Shown: one piece after another, positions 15,738 to 27,414 of the stretch
How positions within the stretch are numbered: the first letter of the stretch is position 1
Layout of the letters: each line of letters opens with the position of its first letter
NCBI GenBank assembly: GCA_933822405.4
Contig: CAKOGP040002247.1
Span: forward strand, 110,767 to 174,766
DNA length: 64,000 bases
Origin: Cylindrotheca closterium
Taxonomy: Eukaryota; Bacillariophyta; Bacillariophyceae; Bacillariales; Bacillariaceae
Direction of reading: 5' to 3'
Translations under genes and position numbers: made by a program
The notes under the pieces: generated by a model
What the model saw: the letters and a program-made list of their open reading frames with translations, nothing else
Database searches by the model: none
Told to the model about the DNA's origin: nothing

Positions 15738-18700
15738 ATGGTTGATTCAAATGGAGCTGTTCTCGGCGATAGACTAAGAATAGAGGATACGGATACCAAT
15801 ACTGTGGGAAGGGAAAGAAGAATTTCAGAACCACTCACGGGCAGCCAAAGCCTGCTTGCTCATCAGCAACAAGAACATGATACGACACAACGAATATCTT
15901 TTCCGAGTCCAATGACTACTCGAAAGAAACCCTTTTCTCCAAGACTTCGATTGGCACCAGCTTCACCTCCGCCACAACCACCATCATCGCATTATAATCT
16001 ATTTTCCAACCAATTGAAAGCGATGGGAACGGTATCAGCATCAAGTGCGTCGAATCAACAGCAGACACAAGGAGGGGGCATACTACCGTCACCACCCTTG
16101 TCCAAGAAACCAGTTGTAGACGCCAGCATTAGTCAGCAGAACCAGTACCATTCTCGAATCGCCACACATCATTGGATGACAGCTCCCGAAGGAGGTAGAG
16201 CCTCCAATCACCGTCATTACGATGACGATGACGATGACGTGGAAACAGATCACCGCAGTGATAGTCCAAAAATAACCCGTGCAATTCACTCGGATGACAG
16301 TATTGAAGACATCGACAGTCCCCATCGATCCCATCCACCAGCTGATGGCGAGGAACAACAACAAGAAGTCGCACTATTGGTAAATGAGTCTCCCGAGCGT
16401 CAAAGAAGAAACAGTAGTTCAAGTTTTGCTGCGGACAGTAGCTCCGGTCCACTTTCACCCGCCCATGATGTGCTGAGTCCAATAAGAAAGAAGCAATCAC
16501 CAATGAAGCCAATAACAAGTCCTAGAGCCTTTGGGTTCGATGGGTCGTCACACCATCATATTGATCAGTATGCAAAGGGGGGCACGCTGATGGAAGAGAA
16601 TAACTCCAATCATCAATTTTCACCTCAAAGTCCTATTGATCGACGACTTCGACAGTCGGTGGAGCGACGACAACGAAAGAGTGGAGCCTCTGCTATGGAT
16701 TCGTCCGATCTCGAAAAGTATCTGAAAGGGAAGTACGGTAAAAATGAAGACGGCAGGAGCAGTGTTTATCAGTCTTCACCACAAACCCCAAGAGATAGAC
16801 GAATCCGGCAGTCAGTCGAACGAAGACAACGGAAAAGTCAAACGAAGGAAGCCTCAAACAATCACGGAAATGATGATGATTCAGACAATGATGACGATGA
16901 TGATGATGATTCGTTCGAATACCTAGTCAGTCCCGGTGCCTTTAGCATCCATTCCATTGGTGCTGTGGATCAACACGCAAAGGGGAAACTAACCCAGCAT
17001 CCCAATACTTCTCCTGACCCTCAACCACCATTGTCGCCGCCCTTTCTATCCGATGACTCGCCACTCCCAACAGCAGCGGGAAATAATAGGCGGAAATCCA
17101 ACGAGCAACAACTTACCAGTGCAAGTTGCCATGGTCCTCGTTCCCACGATCGTAATGTCAATTCCAATCGCATTTTTGGGGACTCACTTCACCTCAGCCT
17201 TCATTCTCCTCGAGATACACCAAGGGTGACGGGTACAATTGCCGCGAGAAGACCGCAACAACAAGTGGATCCTCCAATCATGCGAGGGAGCCAACACGGT
17301 CGAACTCCCATGCATCTTGGCATTATGCCATCATTGATAGATGAAGGCCCAGTAGGGGACACTCCTACTCCGTCTCGTTCTGTTTCCTTGGACTCTTCGA
17401 TGGCCTCGATTGGAAGATCCATGGTCCGCGTCATTGGCGATCGTAACCTCAATGGTGACGACGTTGGAAACGGTGATGGGGACGATGAACCAAATTCCAA
17501 AGCCGATGACAACTGCTGCCATCAACAGAATCGTGTTCTTTGGAGCATTGTGGTTGCCTTGGTATTGATAAGTGCCATTGGTTTCGGTGTTGGCGTTGGC
17601 GCTCGGAAATCTTCTCCATCAGGGTTGCCACCACCGACTCTGCCCCCCAACAATGCTGATCCCAGCGACGACGTCCCTTTGCTCCGTCCCACTTTAGCTC
17701 CGAGCAACAACAAGGATGATTTGCTATTAGAATCTCTTTGGGCTTGGATTCTAGATGAAGGAATATCGGATGCTGAAAGCCTAAAGGATCTGGAAAGTGC
17801 GCCTTATCGAGCCTTGCATTGGTTGGCCTTTCAAGACCCGCTGCAGCTTCCTGTCCCTGTAAAAACCGCGGATAACAACTCCACAGCAATGACACATGAA
17901 CAGCAAGCGTTTCTGGAGCGCTATGTTGCCTCGGTCCTCTACTTTGCTACGAATGAACGTTTCGATTTCCGAGTCCAAGAAAATAGCGTATGCTCCTGGC
18001 ACACAAAAGGCAACAAAGGAATCTATTGTCGGGGGGAGAATGCCGGTTACTCGAATGGTGACATCGGTGTGACGCATATTGTCCTTCCAAGGGCCTTCTT
18101 GGAAGGATTCTTCCCTCCAGAACTCTGCAGCTTGCCCAACTTGGTCCATATTGACTTTAGTACGTACTTTTTGCATTGAAATCGGATACCAAATTCGATG
18201 AATCACAACTCACTCATTGGTGTGTTTGTTCTCTTTGAAATTAGGTCACAACAGCTTAGCCAGTCTGCCCGAAAATATTGGGAAGTGTTCTCAGCTTGAG
18301 TCTCTTCTACTAGGTAATACCGATACATCATTTCCATCCGCTATCGACTCATGTTCTATCTTTCTGACTCTCATCGTGCTGGTTTAGGTGATAACCCATG
18401 GGGATTGGGAACAGAAATCAACGGCTTGCCGTCCTCCTTGTTCGAGCTGACCAACTTGAAAGAACTACAGCTGTGTACGTTATGATTGTCATCAGTTCCG
18501 CATCGGTTCGAATTCAAAATGTGTCGCTCATTAAATATTTCTACGAATACTACCTATGTACCAACAGATCAATCGTTTCTGGAAGTTTCTTTGCCATCCA
18601 CAATTGGAATGCTAACCCAATTGGAAGTGCTGCAACTGAGTACGTATCATCGCCACTTGCGCCCTCCCTTCTTTGCCATTCAAGTGCTGGACTGGACTGG

Positions 18701-19425
18701 CGTCTTACCTTCATTCTGCCCATTCCCATTTCAGCATCGAACAAGATTTATGGAACGATTCCTCGTCAACTTTGGGACTTGTCTACTCTGCAATTCTTGG
18801 ACTTGGGTAAGTGCGAAAAGAGGTCTTGCGTTTTACTGTATTAGCATGCTTTTCACTGATACTGGTATCCGTTATTTCACAGGTTTTAATGATATCGAAG
18901 GTGGAATATCTTCTACAATTTTCAATACGAACTTGACGCATCTTCTACTAGGTAAGTCCTTGCTCGATAATGAGCTGTAGTCCCAGCAGGAGTATAGTAG
19001 GAGACTAACATGATCTACATCCAAAAATCGAATAGGAACAAACATTCTGGAAGGGACACTGCCGTCGCAAATTGGAGCGCTCGCGAATTTGGTTCAGCTC
19101 GATCTCAGTATGTCATCCACAGCTTGCTCGCCTGATTGCAATGTGATTGTCTCGTGTTCCAGGCCTCCTCATCCACCATCTCTTCTTGATCATCCTCACA
19201 GGCTCCAATTATCTGACTGGTGAAGTACCCAATGAATTTAGTTTGCTTTCAAATCTTGTAGCATTGGATCTGAGTGGCAACTTTGACTTGACCGGTTCCC
19301 TAGATGGTTTGTGCAATTCCACCAGCATGAAGATTCTTCCAGCTGGCGACGAAGAAGAGGCACCTTGTTTGTTCTTTGCAAATGAACAATTGGTGTGTGC
19401 ATGCTGTACTAAGATAGAAGACTGA
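15738..19425 (+). CDS. Type II-like membrane protein with C-terminal leucine-rich repeats
   Basis: Eight exons: 15738-18159, 18245-18313, 18388-18474, 18568-18639, 18735-18806, 18883-18951, 19036-19107 and 19202-19425; 1,028 aa. Residues 1-595 are Ser/Pro/Gln-rich and disordered, with a DRR(L/I)RQSVERRQRKS motif occurring twice and Asp runs. One TM helix lies at about 598-620 (LWSIVVALVLISAIGFGVG). After it come a helical segment (LWAWILDEGISDAESL), a conserved Cys pair (SVCSWHTKGNKGIYC) and about nine plant-type LRRs (GTIPRQLWDLSTLQFLDLG), ending in a Cys-rich cap. All seven introns are 74-95 bp and phase 1, each in the LxL(S/G) position of a repeat, so each small exon encodes about one 23-29 residue repeat. 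This layout suits an extracellular recognition or adhesion protein; no kinase domain is present. Confidence 0.9.
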
Positions 19426-20502
19426 GTTGTTAGTATCTAGTATGTACGAGCATCTTTCGTCTGACGCCCCTAGCTAATACAATACGCTTGTACAGTCTCA
19501 TTTGTAACATCGTTCGAACCGCATATATAGGCATCGCAGTCGTCCAAATCTATCCGCCATCTTAACCGCCATGACAAAATGAATAGTTGGAAATTAAATC
19601 TGAGGTTTTCTCAGAATCGAATCCGCCAAAATGTGGGATTCTATTTCACGTTGAATTTGATCGCAAGTTTTGGACCTCAAATTGATCATACTACGCAAGT
19701 TGATTGATCATCACAGGCTTATTGCGATCTATTTCTCAAGTTCGCTGCTAAGCAGAATCATGTCAAAGTTGTTGACTTGTTGAGAAATACTAAATGGTGT
19801 AACTAGTAGTACTACTACTAGGAGGTGATGATTCTGCTGTAGCTAAAAAGCCATTTTGGGACTTGGATGCTTCTTTCCCCGCACCATCAAGGTTATATAG
19901 AAAGGCATAGCAGCCGAAGCCTCGTGTTGCTGCATGCGCATCCTTCCCTAAAATAATTCAGACTGGATCATGTGCAACATCTACAGTAACTTGTTGCGAA
20001 CCTATTTATATCCGCCATCTTAACCGCTGTGACTACACTAATAGTGTCAACGTGTCAAATTGACACGGTCGCATTTTCTGAAATATTCTTGTCACCTCAA
20101 AAACACAATAATTTGAGGCGTTGGTGTTTTGCTGATCGATCATGGTATACGAGTTGACTAGTGAGCATGGATCCCTCACACTTAGTTCTCTCCAGAGTCA
20201 GCATATACAAACAGCATGCGAACATACTGTAGATTTAGAATGTTGTGAATGTAGGTGTGTATGCTGACAATTTTTAGTCGGACGGGTCCAAACGTACGTT
20301 CACGCGCACATACATACATACATACATTTTATATACTCCTACGCATCATACCGTACAGCATGATGGTACGCGTCAATACGCAGTATATATCAACGGCCCA
20401 ATGTAAGACGTGTGCCTTATTCCATACATACATACATATTCAATAGCAACAGCAACAGCAACAGCAACAAAAGCAAGAACGACAACAACAACAACAAGAA
20501 TC
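19426..20502. other. Intergenic, short direct repeat and simple-sequence tracts
   Basis: About 1.08 kb with no supported gene. ATCCGCCATCTTAACCGC occurs at about 19548 and 20010 with similar surroundings, a direct duplication of about 25-40 bp. A CATA-rich tract lies near 20310-20330 and a CAGCAA/CAACAA tract at 20447-20497 immediately upstream of the next ATG, probably in its leader. Confidence 0.5.
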
Positions 20503-20979
20503 ATGGTGATTATCGAAACGGCTGTCGTAGGAGCTGCTGGTTATGGAGCGTATCGTGGAGGAGAAGAATCGGCCAAGAAGGCCAAGCAAGCCAAGAAGGA
20601 ATTCAAATTTGGACAAAAGTTGCGAGGTCATAAGAATGCGCTTTCCACCAAGACCAAGACGCGGAGCGAGCGGATTGCCCAAATCAATCAGATGCGGAGT
20701 GCGCGGAATAATACTGACAATAGTACTACAACTACTGCTACTACTGCTACTACTGCCAGTGCCAGTGCTAGTGCCGGTAGTGGTATCGGTGCATCAGACA
20801 ATAACAGCAACAACAACAACAACAATAATGCTTGGCCCTTGAGTGGTAGTTCTAATAATAGTGAAAGAAGCAACAATGATGCCGCGGTAAAAGATCGTCA
20901 AAAGGCAGTCATGGAAAAGCTGTCCCAAAACAAGCCAAAGCCAAAAACATCCATGTTTGGAATGTTCAAGAAAAAATAA
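20503..20979 (+). CDS. Small basic protein with Thr/Ser and Asn tracts
   Basis: 158 aa. The ATG at 20503 (MVIIETAVVGAAGYGAYRGG) is preferred; a longer in-frame start at 20410 would translate a repetitive CAGCAA leader. A short hydrophobic, Gly/Ala-rich N-terminus is followed by a very basic region (ESAKKAKQAKKEFKFGQKLR), a Thr/Ser low-complexity middle, an Asn run at about residues 105-112, and a basic C-terminus ending FGMFKKK. I do not recognise a family. The N-terminal Gly-rich segment could associate with membrane; that is speculation. Confidence 0.65.
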   Translation: MVIIETAVVGAAGYGAYRGGEESAKKAKQAKKEFKFGQKLRGHKNALSTKTKTRSERIAQINQMRSARNNTDNSTTTTATTATTASASASAGSGIGASDNNSNNNNNNNAWPLSGSSNNSERSNNDAAVKDRQKAVMEKLSQNKPKPKTSMFGMFKKK

Positions 20980-21390
20980 AAGAGCAATGGTGTGTGTGTG
21001 TGTGTGTGTGTACCGTATACGAGTAGAAGAACCATGCTGTGTATAAACGATGATATATAAAAAATTAATAGTGTAACACTTCTGAATGAAGCAAGAAACT
21101 TGTTTTGTATTGCATTGTATTGTAATGTATTGTAATGTATTGTATACAAACCTTTATGGCAACACTGCCTATGCCATGACTTGCTCAGAAGACTAGCTAG
21201 TTGCATGACATGAAACAATATAGTCCTATGATCTCATGTGTGTATGTTTGTGTATGTTTGTATGTATATATGCAAGTGTTTATGTACAGGTTATTCTTTT
21301 GGTTCTACTGCATTGCGTACTTGATTATGTGCACAACACGGGTCGAAAGCATGACAAGACAATTATAGGCTTGCCCCTCTATTTTTTTCT
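20980..21390. other. Intergenic between convergent genes; TG and TTGTA tracts
   Basis: A (TG)n run lies at about 20990-21010 and a TGTATTGTAATG-type tract at about 21106-21142. No gene supported. Both flanking genes end here, so it should hold two 3' UTRs. Confidence 0.5.
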
Positions 21391-22844
21391 TTACATGACT
21401 TCTTGTCCCCTCATGTTCCCAATCATGATGATTTCATTCAAATCACCATCATCGAAATCATAGTCTTCATCACTATCATAATCGGAATCATAGTCAGAAT
21501 CCGAATCGGAATCATAGCTATCGTACGAGTCATCGTCCATGGCCATGGTGTGCTCGGATTCGTCCGTGGGTTTTTCCACCGAGGGTTTCTCAATCGAAGG
21601 TTGTTGCTGTGGTTGTTGTTGCTGTTGTTGTGGTTCGACGACGGTTGTGGGCATGACACCTGCTGGTCGGACCGCCAATAACAGACGTGGTTCCGTGGCG
21701 GACAGTTGTCCCGTGGCCAAGAGAGAAATGATGTCCAATCCCAAATTGGTAATTTGAGATGGCAATTGTCGAGATCCTGGCTTTTCCTTGGTCAATGGTG
21801 GGACACGCTGTTTGTTGTCCATGCCACCCTTGGGCCAATAATGATCCATTTCCTTCTGAAGAAAGGAAATCCACGCCGGGTGGTTTTCCTTCTTGACGTA
21901 GGTCAAGGCGGTGGATCCGCGAATGTCCGTCAGGAACATGAGATCGCGGTCAATGGCCAAGAGAATGCGGACCGTATCAAAATCTGGATCGTCCGTTTGC
22001 CAGCAGGCATCGTGCAGCGGCGTCCGGCCGTAATCGTCGCTGACCTGAATGGAACAATTGTGATCCAGTAGAATTTGCAACTTTTCCGCTTCCCCCCGGC
22101 GACAGACCGAATGGACAATGGATTCACCAAACTTGTTGCAGGCGTTGGGGGAGACACCGAGCTTCATCAAGTCTCGTAGCAGTTGGGGATCCTTTTGGCG
22201 GACGGCTTGATTGAGGTGGTTGCCAAAACTGGCCAACTGCAAAGGGTTGGGTGGACAGTGATAACCAGTGGGCAAGGAAGGATATCTCTTGACCGAGTAC
22301 CCTCTGGCGGCCAATTCTTGGTCCAAATATTCTTGAGGATTGGTGATTTTCTTCTTGGGAGCCGTGGCAGTCGTCGAGGAGGGTTCCGAAGAAGCGGCAA
22401 CTGTTTTGGGGATCTGTTGAAATTGAGAAAGAGCAGCAAGTAGAAAGTAACATTAGGATGTGAGAACACTTGTGATGATTCATGCATTGATTGATCGATT
22501 GATTGATGGATTGATCGATTCACCACATTACTTACCCATAGATCCTCGTCATCGTCACCGCTCGTCTTTTGCCAGAGCCTTGATTTGGTGGCATCCGCAG
22601 CAGTAGTGACATGCTTGCTGAGACGATTGAAAATCTTGAGCGACATGGCAGTTTGTCGGTTGGTGACAGGTCGGTATCCAATCTTTTTCATTGGCTCCTT
22701 CTTGACATCGGAACCCCGGGCTTTGGGGACCTTGGGAGGGTAAGCCTTGTGTGCTGTTCCATCCTTAGGAGCGACAATCTGTTCGACATCCTCACCAGCC
22801 TGAGACTGAAGAAAGACAGTTTGCAATGCGAATGGGATTCTCAT
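21391..22844 (-). CDS. Ankyrin-repeat protein with acidic C-terminus, paralogue A
   Basis: Two exons on the reverse strand, 22844-22536 and 22413-21391, 443 aa; the 122-bp phase-0 intron is rich in ATTG repeats. The N-terminus MRIPFALQTVFLQSQAGEDV matches the paralogue at 43360. Exon 2 has about three ankyrin repeats: SPNACNKFGESIVHSVCRRG, VSDDYGRTPLHDACWQ and LTDIRGSTALTYVKKEN. It then has Gln-rich and Ser/Asp-rich low complexity (DSYDSYDSDSDSDYDSD) and a conserved end (DLNEIIMIGNM). Ankyrin repeats bind other proteins, so it is probably a soluble adaptor. No signal peptide, TM or enzymatic domain. The same intron position and phase in both paralogues shows they arose by DNA duplication. Confidence 0.9.
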
Positions 22845-23240
22845 TATGGTACGGTACGGTACGGTACAGTGAGAAAGTTGCAGTTTACAGTATTATAGAT
22901 ACTGCACTGTAGTGTTGTTCGAGGTGATTATGACCTGTGAGCTTTGGGTTCGAGTACTGTGGATGAATGAATGAATCAAGGAACACGTGGCAGCAGTTTA
23001 AGAGAACGTTGTTTTTGTTCGTATCGTTGTTTCACTTGAGGAGGAGAAGAAGATATGATATGTACTTGCTCTGTATGGTAGTTACGATTGATAGTGGAAG
23101 TTTTCGGTTTTCAGGACCCTCAGCAACTCGTCTGTCTGTCGTCCAATTTAAACGGGGGGGAAGCACTGTTCTCTAGTCTTCCCCCATTATGTTTTGCAGT
23201 CAAATTTAGGGGCCCCAAGTTCTACTTTTGGGTCGAATCG

Positions 23241-23490
23241 AAACACGACAAACCAGTTCGAAACACGACAACAGATTCCGAAACGCGACAACAGAATTTG
23301 AAAGACGACAAACCAATTCGAAAGACGACAAACTCGAATGAGACACGACAAATCAAGTTGAAATACGACAAACTTGAATGAAACACGACAAACTCGAATG
23401 AAACACGACAAATCAATTCGAAAGACGACAAATCAATTTCGAAAGACGACAAATCAATTCGAAAGACGACAAATCAATTCAAAAGACGAC
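23241..23490. repeat. 20-bp tandem repeat array 1
   Basis: About 12 units of period 20, consensus near AAASACGACAAAYCAATTCG, with variants (AAACACGACA, AAAGACGACA). Later units drift by one base, as in AATTTCG. Six-frame translation gives repetitive peptides that I regard as artefacts. Confidence 0.9.
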
Positions 23491-23517
23491 GACAACAAAC
23501 CGACCTCGAACTCATCA

Positions 23518-24889
23518 TCACTGATGTGTCAATTGACGAAAAAGGACCGTAGGCCAACTCTTTGGTTCGAAATCCGTCTTCGACTCACCCACAAGATGCA
23601 GCTCATGACCCTTTCATCATCATCATCATCATGGCTACAAAGAGAAAGCTACGTTGGTGAAGTCCTCACAAAATTCATCACGCCCGCCCAAACTTGTTCA
23701 TGGTCCAAAGTAGAAGCGACGGACGGCAGAAAAACCAGGAAAATACGCTCATGTGCGAGAACTATCGCTACGTCAAGGTCATGAAGGAAGGCGACAACAT
23801 GCCTTTTTTGGAGGACCCGGTGAAACATTGGCTCCAGGCGGGAAGGAGCCTAATATCAAGTGGCATCATTGAAAGGCACAAAGGATTCCATTTGGAGATG
23901 TGACGACAATTGTTACTAAACTCGAATCCAACAATAAACAGGATTTGGATTATTATCAAGCTCCATGATCCGACTTCTCGCAATATTCTTATTGCCAAGC
24001 TTCCCGTTCTCAAGTTTGAGTTCTACTACAACCCAGATACGGTTGTCTCCAACTATGATCGGGCTACTGGCGCCTCAACTGGTTCGACGAGTGTCACAAT
24101 CAGTTTAGATGACATGTCAAAGGAAATGCATCATCGAGCAGAATTTTGAAAGAAATGCTTTTCAAAGAACATTTTATATCTGTCTGTTGAGATTTGTATC
24201 ACATGTTGTGTGAAGTAGCAGGGATGGTAGGATATATGTATAATACGCTGGTCTTTTGCTGGTCTAGAACTCTTATTTATTGTCTTTACATCTATCTACA
24301 GCATCTTCAGTCAGAATATTATAGAGTGGCGAAGACTGCTCTTGAATGGAATGGGACCACGCATCCACAATTGCCGATTGTCCACTACCGAAATTCCAAA
24401 CCAGTGGCTTATTATTGTATCTATGAAGGTAGTATCGGGGATCTTGACTGCAGTCCGAATGAGAAGGCTCATTGATCGATCCAACGGTGACTACCATCCG
24501 TCGACAGCACCCAACTCATACCTTTCTGAACAGTTTCTTCCCAAACAAAATCACGTCTTGAATCTTTTTGATCGTTTCCCATGTTTTGATCGTTGACCAA
24601 AAAACTACTTTTCGAAGACAGTAAAGCCCCATTAAGAAGTACTTGAGATCTTCGTCTCCTTCTTTGATCTTGGTGTCTGCAATGTTGCTTAGTTGCAGGT
24701 CGGTGCTTGAAGTGGAAGACATTCGCCTTTCCCCTTCGCACATTTGATTCCCTTCCACACGTATCCCCAATGGAGAAAGGCCGTGATATTCGTCATCTCC
24801 GATGGAGTGAGGATGTGGTTCATGGGCGGATCTTCGTCCGATGATAAGATCATGAGAGATAGGCGAGCATGCTGCATATGTATTTCCAT
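23518..24889. other. Interior of the TIR element, unrecognised coding-like fragments
   Basis: Short open stretches with protein-like composition occur on + at 23694-23903 (ENYRYVKVMKEGDNMPFLED) and 23910-24149 (same frame after one stop), and at 24302-24475 (SEYYRVAKTALEWNG). A reverse frame runs at 24516-24890. None matches a family I know. They may be a decayed passenger or transposase gene, possibly with introns. Confidence 0.35.
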
Positions 24890-24910
24890 CCGACAACTTC
24901 AAGCTGAAAT

Positions 24911-25142
24911 AAAGACGACAAGATTTTTCGAAAGACGACAAGATTTTTTGAAAGACGACAAGAAATTTCGAAAGACGACAAGAAATTTCGAAAGACGATA
25001 AGATTTTTTGAAAGACGACAAGAAATTTCGAAAGACGACAAGATTTTTCGAAAGACGACAAACCAATTCGAAAGACGACAAACCAATTCGAAAGACGACA
25101 AACTCGAATGAAACACGACAAATCAATTTGAAACACGACAAA
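24911..25142. repeat. 20-bp tandem repeat array 2
   Basis: About 12 units of exact period 20 in the same orientation as array 1. Early units read AAAGACGACAAGATTTTTCG or AAAGACGACAAGAAATTTCG; later units converge on the array-1 consensus (AAAGACGACAAACCAATTCG). The AAAGACGACA half is nearly invariant and the other half varies in blocks. Confidence 0.9.
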
Positions 25143-25273
25143 ATATTTTTTGGAAAACCGTAATGCCCCCTTTTAAACAACTCCCCCTAAAGAATCATGT
25201 ATTCGCTCCCCGTAAATTCAATACGCAAAATCCCCCTTAAAACGACGAAGGACGGACGAGTTGCGGAGGGTCC

Positions 25274-26346
25274 AGGCTCCTTTGGATGATCTCGTGGCAG
25301 CATTTCACATGCGTGGCACCCTTTGTCCTAGTACTTTTCTTACGTACGTGACCGGAAGGCTTCTGAAGGCTGCCACCTCACTCGGAGATATAAATCGATC
25401 CCTCGTACCGTAGGCGAGATTTTCTATTTTTTTCAATATGTAACTGCAAACGTCGGAGTCATCGTGAGAAACAAAGAATCCAAGGACATTCTATCATAGC
25501 GATGAAGGATTGATTCTGTATGTTTGCCACTTAACCACTTAATCAGAATATTCACATACGTGGTTCAAATGCGACATCAGTTCAACGTTCGATCTGCGGG
25601 ATTAAATTAATTGGAAGCCATGGTCGGAAGTTTACGATTGATGATTGATTGATTCATTCATCCAAATGAATAATATTTTTAATTATTAATAATACCTACC
25701 TACTAGCTAGAGGGTACAATGGTACAGTACATCGGAAAATACTGGATACTGGATGCTGATGATAATCGTGTAGGGTACCATACTACTGGAATCAATACAA
25801 TAACTGCTACATATTGGAAACCTCGCTTCTTAGTACCCCAACCACGACAGCTCGTCCTTCCCAGGTAGTGTAGTATTTGTTATATATCTACTACTAACTA
25901 CACTAGTAGTTAGTAGTGCACTCGCTGCCTGGTTTCCAAGAAGCCAATGATTGATGATACGTACTTACATGCTACTATAATACCCAATAGTAAGTATACT
26001 ATTACAAATACCTTCTGCTATAGCCCATCATATAGCATGTCTAAAGAAGCCAATAAGGTATCCTCCGATGTTTCACCAAGAACCAAAATCTAAAAATAAT
26101 GCCTTTTTTTTTTGTTGCAACGGAATGGATGAATCCACCACCAATGGTTCCGTCACATGATTAGAAGGTATGGTCATTCCACTATAACTGCTAGTAGCTA
26201 GGGTCACACCTACCATTCATTCATTCATTCATTTCTCCATTCGTTCATTCGAACCTCAGGATGACGGACTATAGACACATACTCGGTGTCTTGCCTCACC
26301 ATATATTATTTATACAATGATGATTTCAGCCAGCCAGTCACCGCTA
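25274..26346. other. Intergenic, low-complexity, no gene supported
   Basis: About 1.07 kb. It contains TAGTAG/CTACTA-rich stretches (about 25880-25920), AATAATTAATT (25668-25690), a run of T at about 26105-26113 and CATT repeats at about 26214-26231. No coding potential is seen. Confidence 0.5.
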
Positions 26347-27414
26347 TCATGAAGAATAAAAAGCTGCGTCAATGATCACTTCTTCCAACTTGACCGCAGA
26401 CACCACGTAGTTGAAGGATAGCTCAATCTTCTTGCCATCTTTCGTGGCTTCCAGAGCTTGATTCTCCAAGTCGTCCAATAGATTTTTCATCTCCTGTTCG
26501 AGTGATTTGGGCTTGATCATCTTTAACCATCGACGACCATTGTTGATTTGACGTATGATGAATCTTCCACTGTGGCGAATGGGATATGTAGTAGTAGTAG
26601 TAGTAGTAGTAGTAGCAGTAATCTTAGTAGTTCCTTTGTTGCTTGCTACCAATTGAATTCCAGGAGTACGATCCACTTGTCGTGTGACCCATTCCAGTGG
26701 ATATTCGCGATACGGTCGTTGGCCTGCCAACAACAAACAGGCATCTCGTACCCGTTTTACCTGACAAATGATATCTTCATCTTTATTCACAGAAGAGTCG
26801 GGAATGGGTTCCATGCCGACAATGTACAACCTTCCACCTGGTTTGAGATATTTGGCCAACTTAGGTATGATTAAATCTTGTTGGTAGGGTGAAAATCCAT
26901 CCATGGCGCCAATCAGATAATCGGCAATTATGGTATCAAATAATAATAATGATTGATCGTTCTCAAAGGGGATTGGTTCCTCCTCACCAAACCAATTGCC
27001 AATTACCAAAGATGTAATGTCCTCGATTCCCAGCTTTTTCACCAGGGGTGTAATGCTCTGAAGCATTTTGTCGTCTGCCGTAATGGCAGTCAGCTGTGTC
27101 ATTCCTTTGGATCCCAATGATAACGTAGACAGCCATCGAAGGGAATATCGTCCAGTCCCGGCATCCAATACGTTTCCAAACGGCTTGTCGCCTTGTTGTT
27201 CTTCTATTCCTCCAAAGATGGCATCATCGTGGCCATAGACGGGTGTATCCTTTATTGTATTGGCAGCGGATGCGACGGAAGGGAAGGATGATGATGGTGA
27301 TGATGATGATGAAAGAAGAATAAGTGCAATAAGACAATAACATTGATGGCCCAGTCTCCGCAGCGGCGGGTTTGACAGCTTATGATGCTTCAATTGGGAT
27401 ACTGAGCTAGGCAT
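26347..27414 (-). CDS. SAM-dependent methyltransferase-like protein with N-terminal targeting segment
   Basis: Single exon, 355 aa. A hydrophobic N-terminal segment (CYCLIALILLSSSSSPSSSF, about 26-45) followed by ASAANT looks like a signal peptide or anchor. The class I methyltransferase fold is suggested by motif I (NVLDAGTGRYSLRWL, about 81-95), an acidic segment (TAITADDKML), FDTIIADYLIGAMDGFSPYQ in the motif II/IV position, and the post-II motif LAKYLKPGGRLYIVGMEP. A Thr run (TATTTTTTTTTY) interrupts the C-terminal half, encoded by a (GTA)n-like tract at 26588-26615. The substrate is unknown. I am confident of the fold, less so of activity, because motif I has GTGRYSL rather than a classic GxGxG. 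Confidence 0.8.
   Translation of the reverse strand: MPSSVSQLKHHKLSNPPLRRLGHQCYCLIALILLSSSSSPSSSFPSVASAANTIKDTPVYGHDDAIFGGIEEQQGDKPFGNVLDAGTGRYSLRWLSTLSLGSKGMTQLTAITADDKMLQSITPLVKKLGIEDITSLVIGNWFGEEEPIPFENDQSLLLFDTIIADYLIGAMDGFSPYQQDLIIPKLAKYLKPGGRLYIVGMEPIPDSSVNKDEDIICQVKRVRDACLLLAGQRPYREYPLEWVTRQVDRTPGIQLVASNKGTTKITATTTTTTTTTYPIRHSGRFIIRQINNGRRWLKMIKPKSLEQEMKNLLDDLENQALEATKDGKKIELSFNYVVSAVKLEEVIIDAAFYSS

Larger units (their letters stand above)
23114..25273. mobile_element. Putative TIR element containing two 20-bp repeat arrays
   Basis: The ends are inverted repeats: 23114-23143 (GGACCCTCAGCAACTCGTC...) and the complement of 25244-25273 (GGACCCTCCGCAACTCGTC...) match at 26 of 30 positions, with weaker similarity further in. 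It is 2,160 bp long. It contains direct arrays near both ends and about 1.4 kb of unrecognised sequence. No obvious target duplication is visible and no transposase is recognised. I infer a non-autonomous or decayed DNA transposon. The family is not determined. Confidence 0.6.

Noticed and set aside
22940..22960. GGTTCGAGT-like tRNA B-box
   Set aside because: No A-box, acceptor stem or cloverleaf can be built around it; the same is true of the GGTTCGAAATCC near 23563.
24516..25136. 206-codon reverse frame crossing repeat array 2
   Set aside because: The N-terminal half is translated tandem repeat (SSFEKSCRLSKFLVVF type); open only because the 20-bp unit lacks stops in that frame.
23241..25142. 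20-bp repeats resembling a CRISPR array
   Set aside because: Units are contiguous with no unique spacers, and the setting is a eukaryotic nuclear genome with introns.
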